A DNA stretch of 45,449 nucleotides from Kiritimatiellia bacterium (GCA_017542055.1 JAFXXW010000003.1:1-45449); one strand, 5' to 3'; shown: positions 8,887-17,662, counted from the first letter of the stretch. Notes: generated from the letters alone by a model not told the origin. Translations and numbers: made by a program.

Positions 8887-10293
8887 ATGAACGCCGCCAT
8901 CCATATCCGGCGCGAGCTGATGGCCCGGATCGTCCGGGCGTTCGATGCGGGAGTCTTGGATTCCGCGCTCGATCGCATGGCCATCGAGATAAGACCAAAG
9001 GATGGCGCGTATTCGCGGTGCTGCGTCTACCACGACCGCGCGGTGCTCAAGTACCGGCTGATGGCGCTGTTGGGCGTGAGCGTGGAGGACGAGACGGACG
9101 AGTCCAAGCAGCTCAAGGAGTATTACCGCGAACTGCTGGCCCAAATGGATTCGGCCAAGACGCCCCAGGAGCTTACCCCGGTCCATCCGCTGTCGATTTG
9201 CGGTCCGGCCTGTTCGGGCTGCCCCAGCGCCAAGGTGGTGTCCACCCCCAATTGCCGGGGGTGCTTCGCGCGGCCGTGCGTCTACGCCTGCCCCAAGAAC
9301 GCCATCGAAATCGTGGACGGGCACAGCCGGATCGACGAAAAGAAGTGCATCAAGTGCGGCAAGTGCATCGCGGCCTGTCCCTACAACGCCATCATCAAGA
9401 CGACCGTTCCCTGCGAGGAGGCGTGTCCGGTGGGAGCCATCCGCAAGAACGATCTGGGCGTGGCGGAAATCGATTTCGACCGGTGCATCAGTTGCGGCAA
9501 ATGCGCCATCGCCTGTCCGTTCGGGGCGGTGATGGAGCGCAGCCAGCTCGTGGAGGTGCTGGAGACGATCAAGCGCGGCGACAAGGTGGTGGCGATGCTG
9601 GCGCCGTCCACTTGCGACCAGTTGCCCGGCAGCGTGGAGCAGTCGCTCCAGGCTTGCGTGGACGCGGGTTTTTCGGACGCGATGGAGGTGGCGCTGGGGG
9701 CGGAAATGACGACCGCGCACGAAACGGCGGAATTCATCGAGCGCATGGAAAAGGACCCCAAGACACTCATGACCACCTCGTGCTGCCCCGCGTTCGTGAA
9801 TCTGGTGGCCAAGCACGTGCCCGAGCTGATCGACAAGGTGTCGCTGACGCCTTCGCCGATGGTCTTCGCCAACGAAATCGTGAAGGGCAAGGATCCGGCC
9901 GCCAAAACCGTATTCGTAGGCCCGTGCGTGGCCAAGCGCAGCGAGGCGCGGCGCAAGAACGTGGATTTCGTCCTGTCGGTGGAGGAGCTCGCGGCGCTGT
10001 TCGAGGCGCGCGGCATCAAGGTGGAGGAGTGCCGGGCCATGGTCACCGAGCGTCCGGCCAACCCCACCGCGCGCAACTACTCCAAGAGTTGCGGCGTGAC
10101 CGAGGCGGTGTTGACCGAGGCCACGGCCAAGATTCCCGGCTTCAAGCTGGAGTCCAAGCAGGTCAGCGGCATCGACAAGCGCACGTGCGCCTTGCTGAAG
10201 CTCCACGCCGCCGGCAAGCTGCCCGGCAATTTCATCGAAGTGATGGCCTGTCCCGGCGGATGCGTGAACGGGCCGTGCGGAATCAAAAAGTGA
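8887..10293 (+). CDS. Monomeric [FeFe]-hydrogenase, group B-like
   Basis: A 468-residue cytoplasmic hydrogenase making or taking up H2, probably with ferredoxin. The order is a short N-terminal region, a Cys-rich segment (CGPACSGCPS, CRGC), two ferredoxin-like [4Fe-4S] sites (CIKCGKCIAAC, CISCGKCAIAC), then the H-cluster domain. H-cluster motifs are TSCCPAF (L1), GPCVAKR (L2) and EVMACPGGCVNGPC (L3). GPC instead of MPC in L2 and NGPC at the end of L3 resemble the poorly characterised group B enzymes rather than group A. No HydEFG maturases are in the window. Start ATG 8887 follows the kinase stop closely with only a weak ribosome binding site. Confidence 0.93.
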   Translation: MNAAIHIRRELMARIVRAFDAGVLDSALDRMAIEIRPKDGAYSRCCVYHDRAVLKYRLMALLGVSVEDETDESKQLKEYYRELLAQMDSAKTPQELTPVHPLSICGPACSGCPSAKVVSTPNCRGCFARPCVYACPKNAIEIVDGHSRIDEKKCIKCGKCIAACPYNAIIKTTVPCEEACPVGAIRKNDLGVAEIDFDRCISCGKCAIACPFGAVMERSQLVEVLETIKRGDKVVAMLAPSTCDQLPGSVEQSLQACVDAGFSDAMEVALGAEMTTAHETAEFIERMEKDPKTLMTTSCCPAFVNLVAKHVPELIDKVSLTPSPMVFANEIVKGKDPAAKTVFVGPCVAKRSEARRKNVDFVLSVEELAALFEARGIKVEECRAMVTERPANPTARNYSKSCGVTEAVLTEATAKIPGFKLESKQVSGIDKRTCALLKLHAAGKLPGNFIEVMACPGGCVNGPCGIKK

Positions 10294-10320
10294 TTTGTCA
10301 ACCAAAGTAAGGAAAATCGA

Positions 10321-10566
10321 ATGGCAAAAGAAGAAGATCAGGCAATCGAGGTGACCGGGGTGGTCACCAAGGTGCTGCCGGCCACCATGTACAAGGTGCG
10401 GCTGGAGAACGGGCATGAAGTATTGGCGCACATCTCGGGCAAGATGCGCAAGTTCTTCATCAAAATCGCGATCGGCGACAAGGTGACGGTGGAGATTTCG
10501 CCGTACGACCTCGGCAAGGGGCGCATCACCTATCGCCACAAGGAAACGCCGCCTCCCCAGGCGTAA
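10321..10566 (+). CDS. infA: Translation initiation factor IF-1
   Basis: An 81-residue S1/OB-fold protein that binds the ribosomal A site during initiation. The family core is clear: [27 protein letters not shown] shortened here to its landmarks ([17 protein letters not shown]), followed by [18 protein letters not shown]. It carries about eight extra N-terminal residues (acidic) and a PPPQA tail compared with the usual 72. Separated from the hydrogenase by 27 bases with AAGGAAA before the start. Confidence 0.96.
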   Translation: MAKEEDQAIEVTGVVTKVLPATMYKVRLENGHEVLAHISGKMRKFFIKIAIGDKVTVEISPYDLGKGRITYRHKETPPPQA

Positions 10567-10613
10567 CGCTACCATTTCACACCATATAAACCACAAAAGA
10601 AGGAAACAACAAC

Positions 10614-11381
10614 ATGTCAGGTCACAGTCACTGGGCGACGATCAAGCGCGCGAAGGGCGCGGCGGACGCCAAGAAGGGCAAAATCTTCTCGAAACTCGGC
10701 AAGGAAATCACCATCGTGGTGAAGGCGAAGGGCGGCAACCCCGACACCAACCCCACGCTGCGCACGCTCATCGCCAAGGCCAAGGCCGCGCAGATGCCCA
10801 ACGACAACATCGATCGCGCCATCAAGAAGGGCACGGGCGAACTGGAGTCGGCCGCGCTCGTCGATGCCGTGTATGAAGGCATCAAGGGCGGCATCGCCAT
10901 CGTCTGCACCGTGCTTACGGACAACAAGAACCGCGCCGCCGCCGAAGTGGGCAATGTCTTCAAGAAGAACGGCACGGAACTCGCCAAGCAGGGTTCGGCC
11001 GCGCGTCTGTTCGATCGTCTGGGCCAGATCATGATTCCCGCCGCGGACGGACTCGACGAGGACAAGGTGATGGAAGTGGCGCTCGAAGCCGGCGCGGAAG
11101 ACGTGGTCTCCGAAGACGGCGGCTTCACCGTCAAGTGCCAGCCGTCCGAATTCAACGCCGTGCTCGAGGCCATCAAGGGCGCCGGCATCGCGGTGGACGA
11201 GGAAAACTCGGCCGAACGCGCGCTCGTGCCCAACATGACGGCGCCGGTGAGCGACGTGGCGGTGGCCAAGGCCATCAACAAGTTCGTGGACATGCTGGAA
11301 GACCTGGAAGACGTCCAGGACGTCTACACCAACATGGAAACCACGGACGAGGTGGACGCCGCGCTCGAAGCCGAAGGCTAA
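10614..11381 (+). CDS. yebC: YebC/PmpR-family regulator or translation factor
   Basis: A 255-residue protein with the classic start SGHSHWATIKRAKGAADAKK and the PNDNIDRAIKKGTGE motif. Family members were described as DNA-binding regulators and more recently as ribosome-associated factors easing translation of proline stretches. Length is typical (about 240-250). It follows infA by 47 bases with AGAAGGAAA, consistent with a translation-related cluster. Confidence 0.95.
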   Translation: MSGHSHWATIKRAKGAADAKKGKIFSKLGKEITIVVKAKGGNPDTNPTLRTLIAKAKAAQMPNDNIDRAIKKGTGELESAALVDAVYEGIKGGIAIVCTVLTDNKNRAAAEVGNVFKKNGTELAKQGSAARLFDRLGQIMIPAADGLDEDKVMEVALEAGAEDVVSEDGGFTVKCQPSEFNAVLEAIKGAGIAVDEENSAERALVPNMTAPVSDVAVAKAINKFVDMLEDLEDVQDVYTNMETTDEVDAALEAEG

Positions 11382-11430
11382 GCCAAGCAAGCACAACTTA
11401 AACCGAAAACAAACAAAGGAGGAGTCCATT

Positions 11431-11805
11431 ATGAAATTGGAGCATTTTGCGATTGACGTCCCTGACGCCGAGGCGTTCAAGGCGTGGTGGTGCAAGAATC
11501 TCGGCATGCGAGTGTCGTCCAACCCCGGTTTCATCATGGACGACTCCGGCACGGTGGGTCTGGAGATCTATCGCACGGGCGAAACCCCGGCGGCTCCAGA
11601 CTACCCGGCCATGAATTCCATGACGCTTCACGTGGCCTTCGCGTCCGACGACGTCCAGGCCGACGTGGATCGTCTGGTGGCGGCCGGCGCCAAACTCGAG
11701 CAGCTCAAGCTCGACAACCCCGCCTTCCAGATGGCCATCGTGCGCGATCCGTGGGGCGTGGCCATCCAGTTCTGCCGCCGCCAGAACTCAATTTTCATCA
11801 AGTAA
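11431..11805 (+). CDS. VOC-family (glyoxalase/dioxygenase fold) protein
   Basis: 124 residues forming one vicinal-oxygen-chelate module pair: start LEHFAIDVPDAEAFKAWW, middle LHVAFASDDVQADVDRL, end VRDPWGVAIQF. The family includes metal-dependent glyoxalases, lyases and resistance proteins. The metal ligand His5 is present, but other ligands are uncertain, so no reaction is assigned. AAGGAGGAG precedes the start. It lies five bases before the sulfatase gene and is probably in its operon. Confidence 0.85.
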   Translation: MKLEHFAIDVPDAEAFKAWWCKNLGMRVSSNPGFIMDDSGTVGLEIYRTGETPAAPDYPAMNSMTLHVAFASDDVQADVDRLVAAGAKLEQLKLDNPAFQMAIVRDPWGVAIQFCRRQNSIFIK

Positions 11806-11810
11806 GCGCC

Positions 11811-13391
11811 ATGCAGACATCGCGGCGCGACTTTATCGCGGGGCTGGGAGCCTTGGCGGCGGTCTCCGGTTTGGCCGGAACCGCCTGGGGACAGGCGCTA
11901 GGCGGCAAAAAGCGCAACGTCCTCTTCATCATGACGGACGACCACGCCGCCCATGCCATCGGCGCGTACGGGAGCAGGATCAACCGCACCCCGCACATGG
12001 ACGACCTGGCCCGGGGCGGCATGCTGTTTTCCAACTGCATCTGCACCAATCCCATCTGCACGCCTTCGCGCGGCGGGATTTTGACCGGGCAGTACAGTCA
12101 CAAGAACGGCGTGCCCGTGTTCAACAACATCTCGCCCGACAAGAAGACGGTGGGCGGCTACATGCGCGAGGCGGGCTACTACACCGCCTTCATCGGCAAG
12201 TGGCATCTGGGCGGACCGGACACCATGCGCGACAGCGACTGGGACAAGTGGATGATCTACGGCGGCCAGGGTCAGTATTTCGATCCCTGGTTCTACGAGA
12301 AGGTGGACGGCAAGGTGCAACAGACGCGCTATCCGGGCGAGTACGCCACCGAAAACATCACCAAGAAGACGTGCGAGGTGATCGACGCTTCGCTCGAAAC
12401 CGGCAAGCCATTTTTCGTGATGATGCACCACAAGGCGCCGCACCGCAACTGGCTGCCGGCCAAGAAGTACGAAGCCCAGTTCCGCAAGCTCACCTTGAAG
12501 GATATTCCGCTCCCCGACACCGTGTTCGACACGTGGGAGGGTCGCGCCACCCCCATCAAGACCACGGCGATGACGCTGCTGAAGCACATGCGGCTCAAGG
12601 AAGACCTGAAGCTGGCCGAATATTTCTCGCAGGGCAACACCTTCGAGTTCGAGGGCCGGCGCTACGAGGGCGCCAAGAACGCCGAGGGACGGTTTATCGA
12701 CGCCTGGCCCGAGGGGATGGACGATCGCGCCAAAACGGCCTTGAGCTATCTGCGCTACATGCAGGACTATCTGGCGGTGGTGCAGTCGGTGGACGATTCG
12801 GTGGGCGACATGATCGCCTATCTGAAGCGCAAGGGGCTTTACGAGAACACGGTGGTGTTCTACACCGCCGACCAGGGCTTCTTCCTGGGCGATCACGGTC
12901 TCTACGACAAGCGTTTCATCATGGAGGAAACGCTGAAAATGCCGTTTATCGCGCATTGCCCCAGTCTGATCCGGCCGGGGAGCGTCAATGGCGAGCTCAT
13001 CAGCAACATCGACTTCGCCGAAACCTTCCTGGACATCGCCGGCGCGGAAAAGCCCGCCGACATGCAGGGCAAGAGTTTCCTGCCGCTTTTGGAAGGCAGC
13101 CGGCTGGAGCATCGCGACGCCTGCTATGCGCGCTACTACGTGGAAGGGGGCGAACACGCCACCGCCGCGTGGTACGGGCTTAGGACCAAGACCGACAAGC
13201 TCTGCTACTACTACAAGCGGAACGAGTGGGAGTACTTCGATATCGTCAAGGATCCCGAAGAGCTCCACAACGCCTATTCCGATCCCGCCTGCCAGGAGCG
13301 CATCGCGTTCCTCAAGCGGCGGCTCGAGGAGTTGCGCCGGGAATTGGGCGACGAAGACCAGTTCCAGAACGCGCACGAATACTGGCTATAA
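11811..13391 (+). CDS. Tat-exported family S1 sulfatase (Cys-type)
   Basis: A 526-residue sulfate-ester hydrolase. The N-terminus has a twin-arginine signal (TSRRDFIAGLG followed by a hydrophobic run). Metal ligands appear in IMTDDH. The active-site motif CTPSRGG has Cys83 as the residue converted to formylglycine. A second metal site is near YTADQGFFLGDHG. The Cys-type motif needs an anaerobic maturase (anSME), and one is encoded three bases downstream. The substrate is likely a sulfated glycan, but the subfamily cannot be fixed by eye. The start ATG is preceded by AAGTAAGCGCC with no strong ribosome binding site, suggesting coupling to the VOC gene. Confidence 0.93.
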   Translation: MQTSRRDFIAGLGALAAVSGLAGTAWGQALGGKKRNVLFIMTDDHAAHAIGAYGSRINRTPHMDDLARGGMLFSNCICTNPICTPSRGGILTGQYSHKNGVPVFNNISPDKKTVGGYMREAGYYTAFIGKWHLGGPDTMRDSDWDKWMIYGGQGQYFDPWFYEKVDGKVQQTRYPGEYATENITKKTCEVIDASLETGKPFFVMMHHKAPHRNWLPAKKYEAQFRKLTLKDIPLPDTVFDTWEGRATPIKTTAMTLLKHMRLKEDLKLAEYFSQGNTFEFEGRRYEGAKNAEGRFIDAWPEGMDDRAKTALSYLRYMQDYLAVVQSVDDSVGDMIAYLKRKGLYENTVVFYTADQGFFLGDHGLYDKRFIMEETLKMPFIAHCPSLIRPGSVNGELISNIDFAETFLDIAGAEKPADMQGKSFLPLLEGSRLEHRDACYARYYVEGGEHATAAWYGLRTKTDKLCYYYKRNEWEYFDIVKDPEELHNAYSDPACQERIAFLKRRLEELRRELGDEDQFQNAHEYWL

Positions 13392-13394
13392 GCG

Positions 13395-14411
13395 ATGGAC
13401 TTTTCGCTGTTGGTCAAACCCGCAGGCGCTGACTGCAATCTGTCCTGCGGGTATTGTTTCTATCGCGAAAAGTCCGCGCTTTACCGTAACGCCCCCCGGC
13501 TCCGGATGGAGGACAAGGTGCTCCGGCGCCTCCTCGACGTCTACCGGGACGGCAACATCGCCTTTCAGGGCGGCGAGCCAACCTTGATGGGGCTAGACTT
13601 CTTCCGGCGCGCCCAGAAGTGGTCGCATCGGGTCAATTTTTCCCTTCAGACCAACGGCACGTTGATCGATCGCGACTGGGCGGAGTTTCTGGCGCAAAAC
13701 CATTGGCTGGTGGGCCTTTCGGTGGACGGGCCCGAGGCCGTGCATAACCGTTTCCGCCAGGGCTATACAAAAGTCAAGCTCGGTTATGATACGCTCGTTG
13801 CGGCCGGGGCCATGGTCAACACGCTTACTTTGGTGTCGGCGGCCAATATCGATCGGCCGCAAGAGATTTATCGCTTTTTGCGCGATGAATGGGGTAGCCT
13901 CAACCAGCAGTATATCGAGTGCACCACCCCGGCCGCCTTTGCCATCGACGGCGAAAAGTGGGGGGATTTTCTGATCGGGCTGTTCGATGCCTGGCTGGGC
14001 GACGGCGATGCGCACCGGGTGAGCATCCGGCTGTTCGACACGCTCGTGGCGCGCATGGTCTACGGTCGGGCCGAGGTTTGCCAATTCGCAGGCGACTGCC
14101 GCAATTACCTCGTGGTGGAGTGGAACGGCGACATCTATCCTTGCGATTTCCACGTCACCAAAGACTTGCGCCTCGGCAATATCCTTTCCGACGATCTCGA
14201 AGCGATGTTCGCGAGCCCACGTTTCCGCGAGTTCGGTCGCCGCAAGCGCGATTGGCATCCGGCTTGCAATGAATGCGAGTTTCTGCCTTTCTGCCAGGGC
14301 GACTGTCCCAAGAATCGCGACCCTCTGACCCGGCGCAGCCGGCTCTGCGCCGGGTATAAGCGATTCTTCACCCATGCGCTGCCCATTCTCGATACGCTCA
14401 TTCCCCGCTGA
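13395..14411 (+). CDS. Anaerobic sulfatase-maturating radical SAM enzyme (anSME)
   Basis: A 338-residue cytoplasmic enzyme that oxidises the sulfatase active-site Cys or Ser to formylglycine before export. The radical SAM motif is CNLSCGYC (Cys14, Cys18, Cys21). GGEPTL follows. The C-terminal SPASM/twitch cysteines are visible: AGDC, GDIYPCDF, then CNECEFLPFCQGDCPKNR and a final Cys. It is somewhat shorter than many family members (about 370-400), but the key motifs are present. It lies three bases after the sulfatase, its obvious client. Confidence 0.93.
   Translation: MDFSLLVKPAGADCNLSCGYCFYREKSALYRNAPRLRMEDKVLRRLLDVYRDGNIAFQGGEPTLMGLDFFRRAQKWSHRVNFSLQTNGTLIDRDWAEFLAQNHWLVGLSVDGPEAVHNRFRQGYTKVKLGYDTLVAAGAMVNTLTLVSAANIDRPQEIYRFLRDEWGSLNQQYIECTTPAAFAIDGEKWGDFLIGLFDAWLGDGDAHRVSIRLFDTLVARMVYGRAEVCQFAGDCRNYLVVEWNGDIYPCDFHVTKDLRLGNILSDDLEAMFASPRFREFGRRKRDWHPACNECEFLPFCQGDCPKNRDPLTRRSRLCAGYKRFFTHALPILDTLIPR
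14328..14355. repeat. Perfect 11-bp inverted repeat inside the anSME gene
   Basis: ACCCGGCGCAG (14328-14338) and CTGCGCCGGGT (14345-14355) are exact reverse complements separated by six bases. It lies in the last 30 codons of the gene and has no T-run, so it is not an intrinsic terminator. It could form a very stable mRNA hairpin protecting the 3' end. Confidence 0.6.
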
Positions 14412-14432
14412 CTTTCGGCAAGGAGAAAATGC

Positions 14433-14461
14433 TTGCAATTTGCGGGAAAATATGGTATAAT
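14433..14461 (+). promoter_or_regulatory. Promoter for the exported-protein/murC-like/folE cluster
   Basis: TTGCAA (14433-14438), 17-nt spacer, TATAAT (14456-14461) within AATATGGTATAATA. A strong AAGGAGG ribosome binding site follows at 14481-14487, seven bases before the ATG at 14495. Confidence 0.8.
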
Positions 14462-14494
14462 ATAGGGGAACAATAAAGAAAAGGAGGGCAAACA

Positions 14495-14935
14495 ATGAAG
14501 CGAATGATGACACTGGCGATGGCGATGGCGATGGGTGTTACGGCGCTGGCGGCGCCTCCGGCTCCCAGACATCCGGCTCCGGGTCCGCGCCGGGAGCGTT
14601 TGGCTCCGGCACCTTATCCCCGGCACCGGCACAGCGTGTGGGGCAAGGGCGGCGAACATTTTTGGCCGGGATTCATCGGCGGAGCGGTGGCAGGAGCGGT
14701 GGTGGGAGCGACGATCGTGCGCGCGCCGCCGCCTCCCCGGCCCGCAACGGTTATCTACACCCAGCCCGCGCCGGTGGTGGTGCAGCCCGCGCCGGTGGTG
14801 GTGGAAGGCGCGGTAACGACCGTTCAGACCATATGGGTGGAAGGTCGCTACGTAGACCAGGTGCAGCCGGACGGCACGATCGTGCGCGTGTGGGTGCCGG
14901 GCCACTACGAACAGCGCACGGTTGTGGTGCAGTGA
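14495..14935 (+). CDS. Small exported Pro/Val-rich protein of unknown function
   Basis: 146 residues. The N-terminus is a clear signal peptide (MKRMMTLAMAMAMGVTALAA). A Pro/His/Arg-rich stretch follows. A glycine-rich hydrophobic segment (FIGGAVAGAVVGATIV) resembles the glycine-zipper regions of outer-envelope proteins. Then comes a PAPVVV repeat, and a C-terminal part with VWVPGHYE, like the short WxxGxY-type repeats of exported proteins. It is probably periplasmic or envelope-associated. The stop overlaps the next gene as GTGA. Its signal peptide is encoded by a short GGCGAT repeat. Confidence 0.8.
   Translation: MKRMMTLAMAMAMGVTALAAPPAPRHPAPGPRRERLAPAPYPRHRHSVWGKGGEHFWPGFIGGAVAGAVVGATIVRAPPPPRPATVIYTQPAPVVVQPAPVVVEGAVTTVQTIWVEGRYVDQVQPDGTIVRVWVPGHYEQRTVVVQ
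14762..14803. repeat. Two exact tandem copies of a 21-bp unit
   Basis: The unit starts CAGCCCGCGCC and ends GGTGGTGGTG, present at 14762-14782 and 14783-14803. It encodes QPAPVVV twice in the exported protein. Copy number could vary by slippage without breaking the frame. Confidence 0.8.
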
Positions 14936-16116
14936 AGCGGCATCTGATAGGTATCGGCGGGGTAGGAATGTCGGCGCTCGCTACCGCGATGCTTCGTCTG
15001 GGCGACGAGGTGACGGGGGCCGATCGCAACCTCAATACGCCCAACATCCGTTTTTTGACGGGGTTGGGCGTAAAGTGCTTTCCGGACGACGGCAGCGGCA
15101 TCGACGCCAAGACCGACGAGGTGGTGGTGTCGACCGCCATCGAGCAGACCAATCCGGGCATCGCCAAGGCGCAGGACATGGGCATCGAGATAACCCATCG
15201 CGCCCGGGCGCTGGCCGAGGTGCTGAGCGGATATCGGCTGGTGGCGGTGGTGGGTACTTGCGGCAAGAGCACGGTAACGGCGATGCTGGGGCATATTCTG
15301 GCGGAATGCGGTCTGGACCCGATGTGCGTCAACGGGGCCAATACGATCGGCTGGGAAGGGGCGGTCAGGTACGGCGAGGGCGAATACGCGGTGGCGGAAG
15401 TGGACGAGAGCGACAAGTCGCTGGTGGCGTTCCATCCCTACGCGGCGGTGGTGACCAATTCGAGCACGGACCATTACTCCAAGGAGGAGATGGACGAGGT
15501 GTTCGACGCGTTCGTCAAGGACGTGAAGGGCCCGGTGGTGGACGGACGGAAAGATCAGGGCGAGATGGCGGTGAACGCGCCGGGCCGGCACAACCGGAAC
15601 AATGCGTATCTGGCGTACAAGATGGCGGTGGCGCTGGGGTGCGACGAGGCAAAGGCTCGCGCGGCGCTGGCGACTTTCCGGGGCGTGGAGCGCAGGCTGC
15701 AGCGGTACGGCGAAAAAGTCTACGACGATTACGCGCACAACCCGGAAAAGCTGAAGGCGATGTGGACGACGGTGAAGGAGTCGCATCCGGGCGGGATTTG
15801 CGTAGTGTGGCGGCCGCACGGGTACGGGCCCTTGCGGAAGATGCTGGAGGGGCTCGCGGCCATGTTCAACGAAACGATGGGGCCGGACGACCGGTTGCTT
15901 TTGTTGCCCGTGTACGACGCGGGGGGCACGGCCAGGCGCGATGTGAACGCGGGGGATCTCGCGGCGAAAGTGCCGGGCGCCATCACGGTGCGGGATTTGG
16001 ACGAGGCGTTCGAATGGATCAAGGCGCACGAATTTGCGGCGTACGTCACTTGCGGCGCGCGCGATCCGGAACTGCCGGAACTGGCAAGGAGAATAGCGGA
16101 TGAAAAAGCGGGTTGA
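14932..16116 (+). CDS. MurC-like Mur ligase (UDP-N-acetylmuramate:amino-acid ligase family)
   Basis: 394 residues from GTG 14932, which overlaps the previous stop. The fold order is Mur ligase: a Rossmann start ([15 protein letters not shown]), an ATP loop ([11 protein letters not shown]), a central domain with DESDKS, and a C-terminal domain with [12 protein letters not shown]. Closest in layout to MurC, which adds L-Ala to UDP-MurNAc. However, it is about 60-80 residues shorter than usual MurC, and the P-loop is GTCGKS rather than the normal GTHGKTT. It could be a divergent MurC or a related ligase for another substrate. The neighbouring genes (exported protein, folE) do not resolve this. 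Confidence 0.8.
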   Translation: MKRHLIGIGGVGMSALATAMLRLGDEVTGADRNLNTPNIRFLTGLGVKCFPDDGSGIDAKTDEVVVSTAIEQTNPGIAKAQDMGIEITHRARALAEVLSGYRLVAVVGTCGKSTVTAMLGHILAECGLDPMCVNGANTIGWEGAVRYGEGEYAVAEVDESDKSLVAFHPYAAVVTNSSTDHYSKEEMDEVFDAFVKDVKGPVVDGRKDQGEMAVNAPGRHNRNNAYLAYKMAVALGCDEAKARAALATFRGVERRLQRYGEKVYDDYAHNPEKLKAMWTTVKESHPGGICVVWRPHGYGPLRKMLEGLAAMFNETMGPDDRLLLLPVYDAGGTARRDVNAGDLAAKVPGAITVRDLDEAFEWIKAHEFAAYVTCGARDPELPELARRIADEKAG

Positions 16117-16684
16117 GAGCAAAAAGGAACCGGACCAGAAAAAGATCGCCGCGCACGTGAAGGCGATCATCGCGGAATTGGGCGAAGACCCGGAACGCGA
16201 GGGTCTCCGGAAGACGCCGGAGCGCGTGGCGAAGTCGCTGTCGTTTCTGACGCGGGGATACCGGCAGGACCTGAAGAAGGTGGTGAACGGCGCCTACTTC
16301 ACGAGCGGGACGAACCACATGGTGGTGCTGAGGGACATCGAGCTCTATTCGATGTGCGAACACCACATGCTGCCTTTTTGCGGCAAGTGCGCCATCGGCT
16401 ACATCTCCAAGGGCAAGGTGCTGGGGGTGAGCAAGTTGGCGCGGATAGTGGACATGTTCGCGCGGCGGCTGCAGATCCAGGAGCGGATGACGGAAGAAAT
16501 CGCCAACGCGGTGATGGCCGAGTCGGGCGCGGAAGGCGTGGGCGTGGTGATTCGCGCCAAGCACCTGTGCATGATGATGCGCGGGGTGGAAAAGCAGAAC
16601 TCGGAAATGACCACTTCGGCGGTGCTGGGGTCGTTCCGGGAGGATGCCAAGGTGCGCGAAGAATTCATGGCGCTGATCAAGTGA
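16100..16684 (+). CDS. folE: GTP cyclohydrolase I
   Basis: A 194-residue enzyme converting GTP to dihydroneopterin triphosphate, the first step to folate and a step toward queuosine. Family landmarks are [12 protein letters not shown], the zinc and active-site segment [37 protein letters not shown] and [11 protein letters not shown] with the second zinc Cys. Length is normal. The ATG at 16100 lies 17 bases inside the end of the Mur ligase gene, implying coupled translation. Confidence 0.97.
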   Translation: MKKRVESKKEPDQKKIAAHVKAIIAELGEDPEREGLRKTPERVAKSLSFLTRGYRQDLKKVVNGAYFTSGTNHMVVLRDIELYSMCEHHMLPFCGKCAIGYISKGKVLGVSKLARIVDMFARRLQIQERMTEEIANAVMAESGAEGVGVVIRAKHLCMMMRGVEKQNSEMTTSAVLGSFREDAKVREEFMALIK

Positions 16685-16700
16685 AAAAGGGAGCCCGGGT

Positions 16701-17516
16701 ATGATGTTGACGAGCGTTTTGCTGGCGGTGCAGCTGACGGTGCCGCTGGAAGTTGGCGAGGGCAACGGACTGCAGCTCGTGAAGGGCAGTCTGGAGGGCG
16801 TGCCGTGCACGATGATTTTCGACACGGGCGCCACGCATACGTCGTTCGATCTGGACTTCGTGACCAACGCGTTCCCCAAGGCGGAACTGATCGAAATCGG
16901 CCTCGCGGGGACGAGCAACGTGAACGTGATGCCGCGGCTCATGAAGACAGAGTCGCTCAAGGTGGGGGAGATGGACTACCAAGGTTTTCCGGTGATGGTG
17001 ATCCCGTTTCCGGGGCTCTCCAGCCGGGTGGGGCGGAAGGTGGACGGCATTTTGGGAATGGACATCATCCGCCGGATGCCGATGATCCTTTCGGTGAAGG
17101 AATCGAATCTCATCCTCAATCCGGACAAGGTGGAGGGGTTCGGTCCCCGGTTGAAATTCGACTATAGCGACTTCGACGGAACGCCCAAGGTGTTCTACAA
17201 GGGCAAGGACGGCGTGCCAAGGAGCATGCTGATCGACAGCGGCTCGTCGTTCACCATCCTCACCCGGCCGGAAGACTGGGACGCGACGGGCGAGGCGATC
17301 GATCTGGAGGCGATGAGCGTGAACGGTCGCGAGGAGCTCAAGATGCGCTTCGGGGAGCCGGGCGAGCTGGAACTGGTGCCGGCGGAAGCGGGCGCGGAGG
17401 TGAAAGTGTCGGTGCGGCCGATGATCAATCCGGACCGTCCGTGCGCCTATCTGGGGGCGGACACGCTGAGGAAATACGACCTGTACCTCAAGTTTCCGGA
17501 GGTGCGGCTGAGGTAA
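16701..17516 (+). CDS. Two-lobed retropepsin-like aspartyl protease
   Basis: 271 residues with two aspartic-protease signatures in one chain: FDTGATHTSF near residue 40 and IDSGSSFTIL near residue 178. Each is followed later by the matching hydrophobic-Gly motif (DGILGMDII and AYLGADTL). Bacterial relatives usually carry one such motif per chain and dimerise. Here the two halves would make a pepsin-like pseudodimer. A short hydrophobic N-terminus (LTSVLLAVQL) could be an export signal, but it is weak. Sixteen bases separate it from folE, with AAAAAGGGAG in between. The substrate is unknown. I see no frameshift. Confidence 0.8.
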   Translation: MMLTSVLLAVQLTVPLEVGEGNGLQLVKGSLEGVPCTMIFDTGATHTSFDLDFVTNAFPKAELIEIGLAGTSNVNVMPRLMKTESLKVGEMDYQGFPVMVIPFPGLSSRVGRKVDGILGMDIIRRMPMILSVKESNLILNPDKVEGFGPRLKFDYSDFDGTPKVFYKGKDGVPRSMLIDSGSSFTILTRPEDWDATGEAIDLEAMSVNGREELKMRFGEPGELELVPAEAGAEVKVSVRPMINPDRPCAYLGADTLRKYDLYLKFPEVRLR

Positions 17517-17519
17517 AAC

Positions 17520-17565
17520 TTTTGCATTTTACCTATTGACTTTTGGGCCCGGAATATGATATAAT
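17520..17565 (+). promoter_or_regulatory. tRNA-Ala promoter
   Basis: TTGACT (17536-17541), 18-nt spacer, TATAAT (17560-17565) inside GGAATATGATATAATA. The upstream sequence TTTTGCATTTTACCTA (from 17520) is almost the same as at the nrdD promoter. The tRNA starts 21 bases after the -10 box. Confidence 0.9.
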
Positions 17566-17586
17566 ACAAAGCAGTTTACGTGAAAT

Positions 17587-17662
17587 GGGGAAGTAGCTCA
17601 GTTGGTAGAGCATCACGTTCGCAACGTGGGGGTCGGGAGTTCGAATCTCCTCTTCTCCACCA
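17587..17662 (+). tRNA. tRNA-Ala (anticodon CGC)
   Basis: A 76-nt cloverleaf. Acceptor GGGGAAG pairs with CTTCTCC, including the G3-U70 wobble that identifies alanine tRNAs. The D-arm is GCTC...GAGC. The anticodon stem is TCACG/CGTGG with loop TTCGCAA, giving anticodon CGC (codon GCG). The T-arm contains GTTCGAAT. The discriminator is A and CCA is encoded (17660-17662). The prophage begins immediately downstream. Confidence 0.96.
17630..17662. other. Probable attL: tRNA-Ala 3' end
   Basis: A tyrosine-integrase gene begins 157 bases downstream of an intact tRNA. This is the classic arrangement for phages integrating into the T-arm/acceptor half of tRNA genes. The core length cannot be fixed because attR lies beyond the window. 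Confidence 0.6.
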
